This document shows positions 55,277 through 63,120 of a DNA stretch of 64,000 bases, piece by piece. This DNA comes from Bacteroidota bacterium (GTDB lineage: Bacteria > Bacteroidota > Bacteroidia > 2-12-FULL-35-15). A model generated the notes under the pieces. It was not told the DNA's origin. It did no database searches and saw nothing but the letters and a program-made list of their open reading frames with translations. Made by a program: the position numbers and the translations under genes. The stretch lies in NCBI GenBank assembly GCA_025963725.1, contig JAOQAE010000003.1, forward strand, positions 620,001-684,000, read 5' to 3'. Every line of letters starts with the position of its first letter. The first letter of the stretch is position 1.

Positions 55277-55404
55277 ACCACCCCAGCCCTCCTACAAGGA
55301 GGGAGCTGATTCTGCGTGCATTTAAAAAGTAATTCTAATTAAAAATTTAGCTCAAATTATTCCAACGGAGCATTCCCCTCCTCCCAGGAGGGGACAGGGG
55401 TGGT
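55277..55404. repeat. Paired palindromic repeats after nuoN, with ACCACCCC ends
   Basis: The left half is ACCACCCCAGCCCTCC-TAC-AAGGAGGG (from 55277). The right half is CGGAGCATTCCCCTCCTC ... GGGGACAGGGGTGGT (55366-55404), so the outer ends are inverted repeats. The right half is a direct copy of the repeat at 55437-55477 inside cvpA. There is no ORF in 55267-55422. Confidence 0.75.
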
Positions 55405-55422
55405 CCAACGAATGTTTATCGT

Positions 55423-55992
55423 TCACTTGTTTTTCACGGAGACTTCCCCCTTCTCGAAGGAGGAAACAGGGGTGGTGACACTATCCGTTCTCGGAAGCAT
55501 AGATGCCACTTTGCTTTTATTTAAGGAAGGAATTAATGCCGGTGCAACTTTACCCACCGGCTTGTATAATAAAGATTCTTCTTTTGTTTTAAAGGAGATC
55601 ATAGGATAGCTTTCTTCCAGGGCATCGATCATGAAGATTACCACGCTCATCACCATCGCAAATTTCAGCGCGCCGAAGATCGCCCCGCTGATCTTATTGA
55701 ATGCCCCGAGCGCCATTCCTTCCACCATCCGCTGTACCAGCTTTGCAATAAAATAAATAAGGATCACGATCGCTAAAAAAGTGATGGCGAAGGAAACTAT
55801 CGGTAAATAAGGCGAATCCCAGTGAAAGCTGTCTTTTAGCTTACCGGCGACAAGGTCCGAAAATTTAATTCCGCCCCAAACACCCAGCCCGAACGCCACA
55901 AATGTAGCGGCTTCCACGATGAGCCCCTTTGTGAAACCCTTGTAAAGCCCCCATACGATGGGAATGCAGAGAATAATATCGATGTAGTTCAT
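55423..55992 (-). CDS. cvpA: CvpA family membrane protein with repeat-derived C-terminus
   Basis: This 189-residue protein has four TM helices: YIDIILCIPIVWGLYKGFTKGLIVE, FVAFGLGVWGGIKF, IVSFAITFLAIVILIYF and the region LKFAMVMSVVIFMIDALE. CvpA proteins affect envelope stability and colicin V production; the mechanism is unresolved. The last 16 or so residues (VTTPVSSFEKGEVSV) are encoded by a palindromic repeat whose second copy lies downstream at 55366-55404, so the original end was probably replaced. It converges on nuoN. Confidence 0.88.
   Translation of the reverse strand: MNYIDIILCIPIVWGLYKGFTKGLIVEAATFVAFGLGVWGGIKFSDLVAGKLKDSFHWDSPYLPIVSFAITFLAIVILIYFIAKLVQRMVEGMALGAFNKISGAIFGALKFAMVMSVVIFMIDALEESYPMISFKTKEESLLYKPVGKVAPALIPSLNKSKVASMLPRTDSVTTPVSSFEKGEVSVKNK
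55437..55477. repeat. Palindromic repeat within the 3' end of cvpA
   Basis: CGGAGACTTCCCCCTTCTCG ... GGAAACAGGGGTGGT is a direct copy of 55366-55404. In the reverse-strand reading frame it codes for the C-terminal tail of CvpA. Confidence 0.75.
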
Positions 55993-56116
55993 TTTTTAAA
56001 TGATGGATGCAACCTAAAGCCGGACAATATCATCTCAACAAAGAACGCAATACTCCCGCTCACCTTTTGCGCTCTTTATAAAACTTATTAAACCCTAATT
56101 GTTAAATTTTATTGAT

Positions 56117-57958
56117 ATGAAAAAGATTTACGTGTTTTTGATCTGTTGCCTTTCTTATGCAAATGCCAATTCCCAGTCGTATGTGCAGGGCGATATTAAC
56201 GTGATGCCGCAGCCAATGATGACGCATGATTCCACCACCTGTACCTCTAACTGCAACCTTATGTACAGCATCATGATCTCCAACTCTTTTATGGGCGATT
56301 CGGTAAAGATCAAGGACCAGTCTTCAGGAAGCGTTATTGTTTATGATGTAAACATGTCCGGTGCAAATCCATGGTATGTTTATCTTCCTGTTCCAGTGTA
56401 TAACAGCTTCGTTGGCGACAATGAGCTGATGGGCGGAAATGCCAGCTTTTTCGGGCCTACCGTAAAAGTGATCTCGGGGCCTGACACCATTTACAATATC
56501 AATAATTATTATATCCTGCCTGTAAGCAATCCATGCAATTACGGAACAGTTTCGGGCCGCATATATGTTGATCATAATAACGATTGTTCCTTCAATACAG
56601 GCGATGTGGCATTATCGTCCATCCCGGTGGAGTGGTCGGCCAATTTGAACAGTCCATCCATGACCTACTCATTTGGGAGCGGTTTTTATTCCGATGGCAG
56701 CGGCATGTACACGGCGCAGGTGCTGGAAAGCTGGATGCTCGATTATTCTGTTAACATTCCTTCCAATTACCAGTTCATATTTCCATCTACCACGTGCTCG
56801 CCCGCAAGCTACCTGTTTACAACGCTTCCGCAGGTAAATGCAGATTTTTCCCTGCAGTGCTCCAGCAGCGTGGATGTGCAGTGTTATGCAGGCTCATCCG
56901 GTGTTATCCGTCCCAATGTGCCTTTTTCCATGTTCCCTTCGGTGAGCAACACCGGCTGTGATTCTGCTTCCGGACAATTAAGGCTGGTGCTCGACAGCAG
57001 GGTTACCTATAATGCAGCGCTGAGCTCTTCACCAGCCCCTTCGGTGAGTGGCGATACGCTTACCTGGAATTATTCAGGCCTTACTAACTTAACATCAGGA
57101 GGATACTGGAACAGCTTCTTCGCGAACATTAACCTTACACCTGATCCAACAGTGATCAGCGGCGACATGCTTTGCTTTCATGTATTTACGAATGTTCCTG
57201 CGGCTGATGTAAATCCTGCGAACAATGATTATTCGTTCTGCCTTCCTGTAGTAAGCTCATACGATCCTAATTTCAAGGAGGTGTCGCCCGCGGGAACTAC
57301 CGCTGCCGGCCTTATCGATCCGATTTCCGATACTGTATTAACATACACCATTCACTTCCAGAACACAGGTACTGCGCCTGCAATGACAGTGAGCGTTACC
57401 GATTCACTTGATGCTGATCTCATTCCATCGAGCCTGCAGATCCTTGGATCAAGCCACAATGTTACGCCGGTATGGTCGGCTCCCAATGTAGTAAGCTTTA
57501 CGTTCTATGGCATTAACCTGCCCGACAGCACCAGCAACGAAGCAGCGAGCCATGGCTCAGTTACGTTCAGGATCAAGCGCCAGCCTTCGCTTGCGGCAGG
57601 AACACAGATCAGGAACAAAGCGGAGATCTATTTTGATTTTAACCCGGCTGTTGTTACCAACACCACCCTGAACACGATCCAGGGGCCTGCGGGGATCACG
57701 GACATTGTAAATAACGGCTCCGTTTCTGTGTATCCAAATCCTTTCTCCGACAACACCACTTTTATGATCAACACAGATAAGTCCGGCGAAGTGTACTCTT
57801 TTGAGCTGAGCGATGTGTTGGGTAAAAGCGTGAAGAGCATGAAAACAACCGACAGGCAATTCTCTGTTTCCCGTGAAGGATTGCAGAACGGAATGTATTT
57901 CTATAGCATTACAACTGCCGATGGCCTTGTGGGTATCGGGAAGGTGATCATTAAGTAA
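56117..57958 (+). CDS. Secreted T9SS type A protein with DUF7619-like domain
   Basis: This 613-residue protein starts at the ATG at 56117, which gives the signal peptide MKKIYVFLICCLSYANANSQ. A first domain includes SGRIYVDHNNDCSFNTGDVAL, an SdrD B-like or prealbumin-like strand set. Then comes the domain YDPNFKEVSPAG ... LTYTIHFQNTGTAPA ... DSTSNEAASHGSVTFRI ... RNKAEIYFDFNPAVVTN, of the DUF7619 / conserved-repeat kind. Residues about 535-613 are a type A sorting domain (VYPNPFSDNTTF). The C-terminal half is homologous to the next gene, 21 nt downstream. The function is unknown. Confidence 0.82.
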   Translation: MKKIYVFLICCLSYANANSQSYVQGDINVMPQPMMTHDSTTCTSNCNLMYSIMISNSFMGDSVKIKDQSSGSVIVYDVNMSGANPWYVYLPVPVYNSFVGDNELMGGNASFFGPTVKVISGPDTIYNINNYYILPVSNPCNYGTVSGRIYVDHNNDCSFNTGDVALSSIPVEWSANLNSPSMTYSFGSGFYSDGSGMYTAQVLESWMLDYSVNIPSNYQFIFPSTTCSPASYLFTTLPQVNADFSLQCSSSVDVQCYAGSSGVIRPNVPFSMFPSVSNTGCDSASGQLRLVLDSRVTYNAALSSSPAPSVSGDTLTWNYSGLTNLTSGGYWNSFFANINLTPDPTVISGDMLCFHVFTNVPAADVNPANNDYSFCLPVVSSYDPNFKEVSPAGTTAAGLIDPISDTVLTYTIHFQNTGTAPAMTVSVTDSLDADLIPSSLQILGSSHNVTPVWSAPNVVSFTFYGINLPDSTSNEAASHGSVTFRIKRQPSLAAGTQIRNKAEIYFDFNPAVVTNTTLNTIQGPAGITDIVNNGSVSVYPNPFSDNTTFMINTDKSGEVYSFELSDVLGKSVKSMKTTDRQFSVSREGLQNGMYFYSITTADGLVGIGKVIIK

Positions 57959-57979
57959 CAAACAAACAACACATACAAC

Positions 57980-60900
57980 ATGAAAAAATTAATCGCTACT
58001 CTCGGTTTATTTTCGCTTGCCATAGCCGCCTTTGCAACAGGTGTGGTGGCAACTGCAACGGGAACAAATCCTACATGCTACGGCTTTTGTAACGGATCCG
58101 CAACTGCAATGGCAGGCGGCGGTGTGGGGCCTTATGGCTTTACATGGACCGGCCCTTCATCGTATACCGCTTCAGGTGCGAATATCAGCGGGCTGTGTGC
58201 GGGAACGTACGTGGTTACTGCAACCGACAGCAGCGACATGACCACTGCACAATACACGCTTGTATTGAGCCAGCCGGGAATGCTTGCTGCGGCTATCACA
58301 GGAGGCGGCCCTGTTTGCTCGGGCAGCTGTGTTAGTATGGCGGGTTACGCTACAGGTGGTAGCGGCGGCGGATATACTTATTCATGGTCGCCGGCCGCAG
58401 GGTTAAGCAGCAGCACTATTTCCAATCCTACAGCTTGTCCGGTAACCACCACTGTTTACACACTTACCGTAACGGATGCAAACGGATGCACTGCAAATAC
58501 TGTGAATACGGTAGGGGTCAATCCTGTTCCGACAATTACAGTTAATTCAATAACAATTTGTGCAGGCAATTCGGGAACGCTGTCTGCAAGCGGCGCATCA
58601 ACCTACAGCTGGAGCGGCGGCATGACCACAGCAACGGTTACTGTATCGCCTTCTTCCACAACTACCTATACCGTTATGGGAACGGCTGCGGGTTGCACGG
58701 GTACTGCCACTGCAACAGTTACGGTTAATTATCCGCCGGTTGTTACCTTGTCACCTTCCCCTTCTGCATGCGGAGGATGTAACGGTTCGATCACCGCTTC
58801 GGTACCCGGCGGAACCGTTGTGTCATGGAACGGGCCTTCAGGTTATACTTCCACAGTACTGAGCCCTACGAACCTCTGCACGGGATTTTATACTGTTAAT
58901 GCCACTTTGATGGGTTGCGTATCAACTACGAGTACAACAGTTGGCAGCGCCTCCACAGTTTCTACCACGATAGGTTCATATATTCCTTCTTCCTGCAGTA
59001 TCTGCAATGGCGGAGCCACTGTTTATGCCACGGGCGGAACTCCGCCGTATGCGTTTCTGTGGAGTGATGCAGGGGCTCAGACTACAGCTACGGCAACCGG
59101 CTTATGTGCCGGAACTTATTCCGTGACAGTTACTGATGCAGCCGGCTGTACCTCTGTGTCGATAGCAACTATTTCAAGCACAGCGCCAATCACCGCCATG
59201 GTAAGCACAACGTCGACAGCCTGCGGTTTCTGTAACGGAGGGGCTAACGTAACGGCATCAGGCGGGACCGGCCCTTACACGTATACATGGACTCCTTCCG
59301 GTGGAACCGGCACATCGCTTACTGCGCTTTGTGCAGGTATATATAATGTTACGGTTACCGATATGAACGGATGTTCATCAACCGCAAGCGGAACAGTAAC
59401 TTCTGCCACGCCGGTGTACGTTACCGCCTCGATAAGCCCTTCCACCTGCGGCATGTGTAATGGTACTGTCAGCGTATTCCAGAGCGGCGGTGTTGCGCCA
59501 TACCTGTATGACCTGAACAATGGATCACCAACACAAACAAATGGTAATTTCTCCAGCGTATGCTCAGGAGCGTACATTGCAACCGTTACCGATGCAAACG
59601 GATGCTCGGGGATTTATACGTTATATGTTGCATCAACTAACACGTCTTCTTTCAGTGTCAGCAATGTTATCCAGAATGAAAGCGCTTCAGGGTTGCACGA
59701 TGGTTCGGTGGACCTTACAGTTACAGGATCAACAGGCCCATATACGTTTTTATGGAGCAATGGAGCTACAACGGAGGATGTTTATTCGCTGGCGCCAGGC
59801 TCATACAATGTAACAGTCACCGATAGCAATGGCGACTGCGGCACTTATTATTTTAATGTGTCCACCACTTCATCGGCAGGATATGTTACGGGCTATATTT
59901 ATAACGATAATAATTCAAATTGTGTATTCGACGTAGGCGATGCTGCATTGTCAGGATATTGTGTTCAGGTAACAAGTGGCCCGGCGCATTATTATGGCTA
60001 CGCCAACAGCGCAGGTTATTACAGTGTGTATGTGCCTTCCGGGGGAAGCTATACGGTAACACCCTATAACACAGTTAACCTGGAGGCGGCCTGCACGAAC
60101 TCATACAGCGTAAGTGTTACTGCAGGCGGAACTGTTTCCAACATTAATTTTTCTTACACCATCCCCACGGTTTATGATGTGTGTGTATCCGCATATTCAA
60201 CGGGTATAGTTCCGGGCTTTAACGGCGGCTATAGCATTAGCCTGCAGAACTACGGCAACATGCCTTCCAATGGTGTTGTGTATTTTGTATTGCCGCCGAT
60301 GCTGAATTATCTGTCGGCATCGCCTGTGCCGTCAAGCATTTCGGGCGACACGCTGTTCTGGAACTATACAGGCCTGGCAGCATATTCAAACTCTTATTAC
60401 TACGTTCAGTTCTATACACCATCAACAGTTCCGCTGGGATTAACTGCAACGGCCTATGCTCACGCAACGCTTACCAATGGCACGGATGTGAATCCTGCAT
60501 GTAACTCGTACACGTATACACGCCTTGTAAGCGGCTCCTTCGATCCGAATGAAAAAACGGTTTCTCCTTCCGGAACAGGTGTAACAGGCGATATTCCTTT
60601 AACGGAAGATGAGTTCACCTATCTCGTTGCATTTCAGAATACCGGAACAGGGCCTGCAGTGAACATCACGATCACGGATACGCTTTCTTCCTTGCTGGAT
60701 AACATGAGCTTCGCGATGATCGATGCCAGCCATCCGTATGTGGTGGAGTTTTTACCGGGCAATGTGCTTCGCTGGGAGTTTAATAACATTATGCTGCCCG
60801 ACAGCACAACGGATGAAGCAGCAAGCCACGGGCATGTACAATTCAGGATCCATAAGCTGAATGCGCCGGTTGCCGGCCAGGTGATCCGGAATAAAGCCTA

Positions 60901-61237
60901 CATCTATTTCGATTTCAATGCTCCTGTGATCACCAATACAGCCATCAATACATACAATCTTGCTGCGGCTGTTGAAGGCCAGTTCAATGAGAATGGCGCG
61001 GTGGCTGTTTATCCAAATCCATTCACAGACAATACCACTTTCGTGATTAGTTCTGAAAAGCTGAATGAAACATACTCTTTCGAACTGAAAGATGTGCTTG
61101 GTAAAACGGTGAGGAAGATAAAAACAAATGAGAAGCAATTCTCTGTTTCAAGAACAGGGCTGGAGAACGGAATGTACTTCTACAGCATTACAGGCTCAGA
61201 CGGAGTGGTTGGTGTTGGTAAAGTGATCATTAAATAA
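57980..61237 (+). CDS. Secreted SprB-repeat T9SS type A protein with DUF7619-like domain
   Basis: This 1085-residue protein has a signal peptide at 1-19. The first 640 residues contain about seven SprB-like repeats (CSICNGGATVYATGGTPPYAF, then AGTYSVTVTDAAGCTS) with Ig-like modules between. An SdrD-like strand (GYIYNDNNSNCVFDVGDAAL) and the DUF7619-like domain (SFDPNEKTVSPSG ... RNKAYIYFDFNAPVITN) follow, then a type A sorting domain (about 1010-1085). SprB repeats are named after the gliding adhesin SprB. The gene forms an operon with the upstream paralogue and ends at a strong terminator. Confidence 0.85.
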   Translation: MKKLIATLGLFSLAIAAFATGVVATATGTNPTCYGFCNGSATAMAGGGVGPYGFTWTGPSSYTASGANISGLCAGTYVVTATDSSDMTTAQYTLVLSQPGMLAAAITGGGPVCSGSCVSMAGYATGGSGGGYTYSWSPAAGLSSSTISNPTACPVTTTVYTLTVTDANGCTANTVNTVGVNPVPTITVNSITICAGNSGTLSASGASTYSWSGGMTTATVTVSPSSTTTYTVMGTAAGCTGTATATVTVNYPPVVTLSPSPSACGGCNGSITASVPGGTVVSWNGPSGYTSTVLSPTNLCTGFYTVNATLMGCVSTTSTTVGSASTVSTTIGSYIPSSCSICNGGATVYATGGTPPYAFLWSDAGAQTTATATGLCAGTYSVTVTDAAGCTSVSIATISSTAPITAMVSTTSTACGFCNGGANVTASGGTGPYTYTWTPSGGTGTSLTALCAGIYNVTVTDMNGCSSTASGTVTSATPVYVTASISPSTCGMCNGTVSVFQSGGVAPYLYDLNNGSPTQTNGNFSSVCSGAYIATVTDANGCSGIYTLYVASTNTSSFSVSNVIQNESASGLHDGSVDLTVTGSTGPYTFLWSNGATTEDVYSLAPGSYNVTVTDSNGDCGTYYFNVSTTSSAGYVTGYIYNDNNSNCVFDVGDAALSGYCVQVTSGPAHYYGYANSAGYYSVYVPSGGSYTVTPYNTVNLEAACTNSYSVSVTAGGTVSNINFSYTIPTVYDVCVSAYSTGIVPGFNGGYSISLQNYGNMPSNGVVYFVLPPMLNYLSASPVPSSISGDTLFWNYTGLAAYSNSYYYVQFYTPSTVPLGLTATAYAHATLTNGTDVNPACNSYTYTRLVSGSFDPNEKTVSPSGTGVTGDIPLTEDEFTYLVAFQNTGTGPAVNITITDTLSSLLDNMSFAMIDASHPYVVEFLPGNVLRWEFNNIMLPDSTTDEAASHGHVQFRIHKLNAPVAGQVIRNKAYIYFDFNAPVITNTAINTYNLAAAVEGQFNENGAVAVYPNPFTDNTTFVISSEKLNETYSFELKDVLGKTVRKIKTNEKQFSVSRTGLENGMYFYSITGSDGVVGVGKVIIK

Positions 61238-61252
61238 ATAAGCATGTTCATT

Positions 61253-61287
61253 AAAAAGCCCTTCCGGATTTTCCGGAAGGGCTTTTT
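61253..61287. terminator. Bidirectional intrinsic terminator
   Basis: A 16-bp perfect stem (61253-61268 with 61272-61287) and TTT loop reads AAAAAGCCCTTCCGGA on the left arm. It lies between the convergent SprB-type gene and the lipocalin gene. Confidence 0.9.
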
Positions 61288-61788
61288 TTATTGGAGTGGT
61301 TTCCTGATCTCTGAAATATCATATCCCATGCGCTTGCAGTGCTCCACAAGCGAAGTGTAAAGCTGGTTATCCATCTTCCCGGTGCGGTTCATGATATAAA
61401 GAAATTTCTTTTTCGGGTGCCCCACGATCACGTACGAATAATCTTCCGCGATCTCTTCTATGAGGTAATCCGCTTTAAAAGGCCAGAAGAACTGTACTTT
61501 CCATTTTACGTTCTTTGTGTCGGCTTGCGGGAATCCTTTTGCGCGGAGCTCTTTTTTTTCAGGCTGTCCTTTTTTCTTATAAGTTGTATATACGTCAATG
61601 TTGCCGTCCTCACGGATGGTATAGGTTTCCGTAGTGTAATCCCAATCCGCATCGAAACGCGTAGGAATAGTGCCGATCACATACCATTTGCCGGAGTATT
61701 TCTGCAGGTCGATCGTGGAAGGCGCTATGGCGGGCATTGCTGTGCTCACAATGGAGCAGATAACAGATGCAATTTTAAAGGTGGTCAT
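61288..61788 (-). CDS. Lipocalin family protein (Blc-like)
   Basis: This 166-residue protein starts at the ATG at 61788, giving the signal sequence MTTFKIASVICSIVSTAMPAIA; an upstream ATG at 61815 would add nine residues. The lipocalin signature is YSGKWYVIGTIPTRFDAD, followed by ETYTIREDGNIDVYTTYKKKG and VGHPKKKFLYIMNRTGKM (Arg-containing third motif). Blc-type lipocalins bind lysophospholipids or fatty acids. No lipobox Cys is seen, so it is probably periplasmic. A reverse-strand promoter lies at 61871-61841. Confidence 0.9.
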   Translation of the reverse strand: MTTFKIASVICSIVSTAMPAIAPSTIDLQKYSGKWYVIGTIPTRFDADWDYTTETYTIREDGNIDVYTTYKKKGQPEKKELRAKGFPQADTKNVKWKVQFFWPFKADYLIEEIAEDYSYVIVGHPKKKFLYIMNRTGKMDNQLYTSLVEHCKRMGYDISEIRKPLQ

Positions 61789-61840
61789 GCCCCATTTAAT
61801 AAAAAAGTGTGCCATTTAACACAAAAACAGGATTTTACCC

Positions 61841-61871
61841 TAAAAATATGAACCTCTGAAAGTATTGCAAA
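61841..61871 (-). promoter_or_regulatory. Bacteroidetes-type promoter for the lipocalin gene
   Basis: On the reverse strand TTTG (61871-61868) and TATTTTTA (61848-61841, 7 of 8 to TAnnTTTG) are 19 nt apart. It is divergent from the promoter at 61914-61946. Confidence 0.5.
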
Positions 61872-61913
61872 CATTGAACAAATCAATTAGTTTAAAGGCC
61901 GGGCACAAATAAA

Positions 61914-61946
61914 TTTGGAAGTTGAAATATTCCAAGGCTATATTTG
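61914..61946 (+). promoter_or_regulatory. Bacteroidetes-type promoter of the sulfur operon leader
   Basis: TTTG at 61914-61917 and a perfect TATATTTG at 61939-61946 are separated by 21 nt. Transcription should start near 61952, about 12 nt before the leader ATG at 61964. Confidence 0.65.
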
Positions 61947-61963
61947 CAGCGCAATTACGAAAC

Positions 61964-62035
61964 ATGCACAACAGCGCAACACATACTTTAAACACGATCA
62001 GCAGCACAATGATGTGCTGTATGATGTGTTTTTAA
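61964..62035 (+). CDS. Cys/Met-rich leader peptide of a transcription attenuator
   Basis: A 23-codon ORF begins with ATG at 61964 and stops with TAA at 62033. The peptide is MHNSATHTLNTISST followed by MMCCMMCF. Four of its last eight codons are Met and three are Cys. It starts about 12 nt after the predicted transcription start and lies upstream of genes for sulfur export, APS reduction and homoserine dehydrogenase. The coding region also contains a perfect hairpin CAGCACA-ATGA-TGTGCTG (62002-62019). The expected role is to stall ribosomes when Cys- or Met-tRNA is scarce. No Shine-Dalgarno is seen, which is common in Bacteroidota. Confidence 0.75.
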   Translation: MHNSATHTLNTISSTMMCCMMCF

Positions 62036-62040
62036 TTAGT

Positions 62041-62107
62041 GGAAGGCCTGTTATATCAGCACATATAAACAATTTAAAAAAGGCTTTCCGTTATGGGAAG
62101 CCTTTTT
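62041..62107 (+). terminator. Attenuator: antiterminator arm and intrinsic terminator before the sulfur operon
   Basis: The terminator is a 13-bp stem (62077-62089 with 62095-62107, one U-G pair), loop GTTAT, ending in TTTTTATTTT right before ATG 62113. GGAAGGCCT (62041-62049), 5 nt after the leader stop codon, can instead pair with AGGCTTTCC (62081-62089), nine pairs with one G-U, and block the terminator. A ribosome waiting at the leader stop would cover 62041-62049; one stalled at the Met/Cys codons would not. Confidence 0.75.
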
Positions 62108-62127
62108 ATTTTATGCAGGAACACACA

Positions 62128-63120
62128 ATGAATCAACCTGAGGAGAACATACACAAGCCCGGTAAGCCCAACGCTGCGCCCGATGCGGGCGAAAGCTTGT
62201 CTTCACTGCAGCCTCACCTTGTTACCGGTGAGCCGCGCGGGAGGAAGCGGACATGGAAATACTGGCTGAGCTACAGCGCTGCTGCATTGGCGCTGATGAT
62301 CGTGGGACATATTATTTTTTCTTATTTACCCCTCTCGCAGATTGGTGGCCTGGCGGGTGATCTTTTGTCGCAGGTAGACAGCACGCTGCTCATTTTTGTT
62401 GCCGGCGGCTTCGTTGCGCAGATGGTGGACGGAGCCTTGGGCATGGCTTATGGCGTAACGGCAACCACGTTCCTGCTCTCGTTCGGGATCGGCCCGGCGG
62501 CGGCCAGCGCCAGCGTACATGCTTCGGAGATCTTTACCACGGGCGCTTCGGGGCTCAGTCATTTGCGATTTAAGAATGTGAACTCAAAGCTGTTCAGGCA
62601 CCTGCTCATCCCCGGCGTGATCGGCGCCATCATAGGAGCGTATGTGCTCTCCTCCTTTTCGGAATACGGAGGATATATTAAGTCGGTGGTGTCGGTATAC
62701 ACGCTCATCCTTGGCATTGTGATCATCGTGAAAGCGGTCCGCAGGCTGCGCAATAAGAAAAAGATCAAACGGATCGGGATCCTCGCATTTTTCGGCGCGT
62801 TCCTGGATTCGATCGGCGGCGGGGGCTGGGGCCCCATTGTTTCCTCCACGCTGATCGCAAGAGGGCGGAACATGCGCTACACGATAGGATCGGTGAACCT
62901 GGCGGAGTTTTTCATTACGCTGGCGAGCTCTGCCACTTTCTTCACGCTTATCGGGATCCATCACTGGCAGGTGATCACCGGGTTGATCATCGGCGGAAGC
63001 ATTGCGGCGCCTCTCGCAGCGTATTTCACCTCGAAGATCCCGGTGCGTGCCGGACTGATCACCGTGGGCATTGTAATAGTTGTTGTAAGTTTAAGGAACC
63101 TTTTGAGCGCTGTGTTTTAA
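62128..63120 (+). CDS. Sulfite exporter TauE/SafE family protein
   Basis: This 330-residue membrane protein has a polar N-terminal region of about 45 residues, then about eight to nine TM helices. Signatures are VAQMVDGALGMAYGVTATTFLLSFGI, ASASVHASEIFTTGASGLSH and FFGAFLDSIGGGGWGPIVSSTLI. The ATG at 62128 is favoured because AGGA lies 7 nt before it; ATG 62113 inside the terminator U-tract is an alternative. Family members move sulfite, sulfoacetate or other sulfur anions. It shares one base with the cysH start (63120), supporting a role in sulfur assimilation. Confidence 0.9.
   Translation: MNQPEENIHKPGKPNAAPDAGESLSSLQPHLVTGEPRGRKRTWKYWLSYSAAALALMIVGHIIFSYLPLSQIGGLAGDLLSQVDSTLLIFVAGGFVAQMVDGALGMAYGVTATTFLLSFGIGPAAASASVHASEIFTTGASGLSHLRFKNVNSKLFRHLLIPGVIGAIIGAYVLSSFSEYGGYIKSVVSVYTLILGIVIIVKAVRRLRNKKKIKRIGILAFFGAFLDSIGGGGWGPIVSSTLIARGRNMRYTIGSVNLAEFFITLASSATFFTLIGIHHWQVITGLIIGGSIAAPLAAYFTSKIPVRAGLITVGIVIVVVSLRNLLSAVF

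Noticed and set aside
61900-62112. SAM riboswitch upstream of the sulfur/methionine operon
   Set aside because: The region is too short for a SAM-I aptamer after the predicted start, and I could not find the aptamer's conserved core. The leader peptide and competing stems explain the sequence better.
61915-62127. N-terminal extension of the TauE/SafE protein from an upstream TTG
   Set aside because: The predicted promoter and transcription start lie downstream of 61915, and the region forms the leader peptide and terminator in another frame. Export proteins of this family do not carry such an extension.
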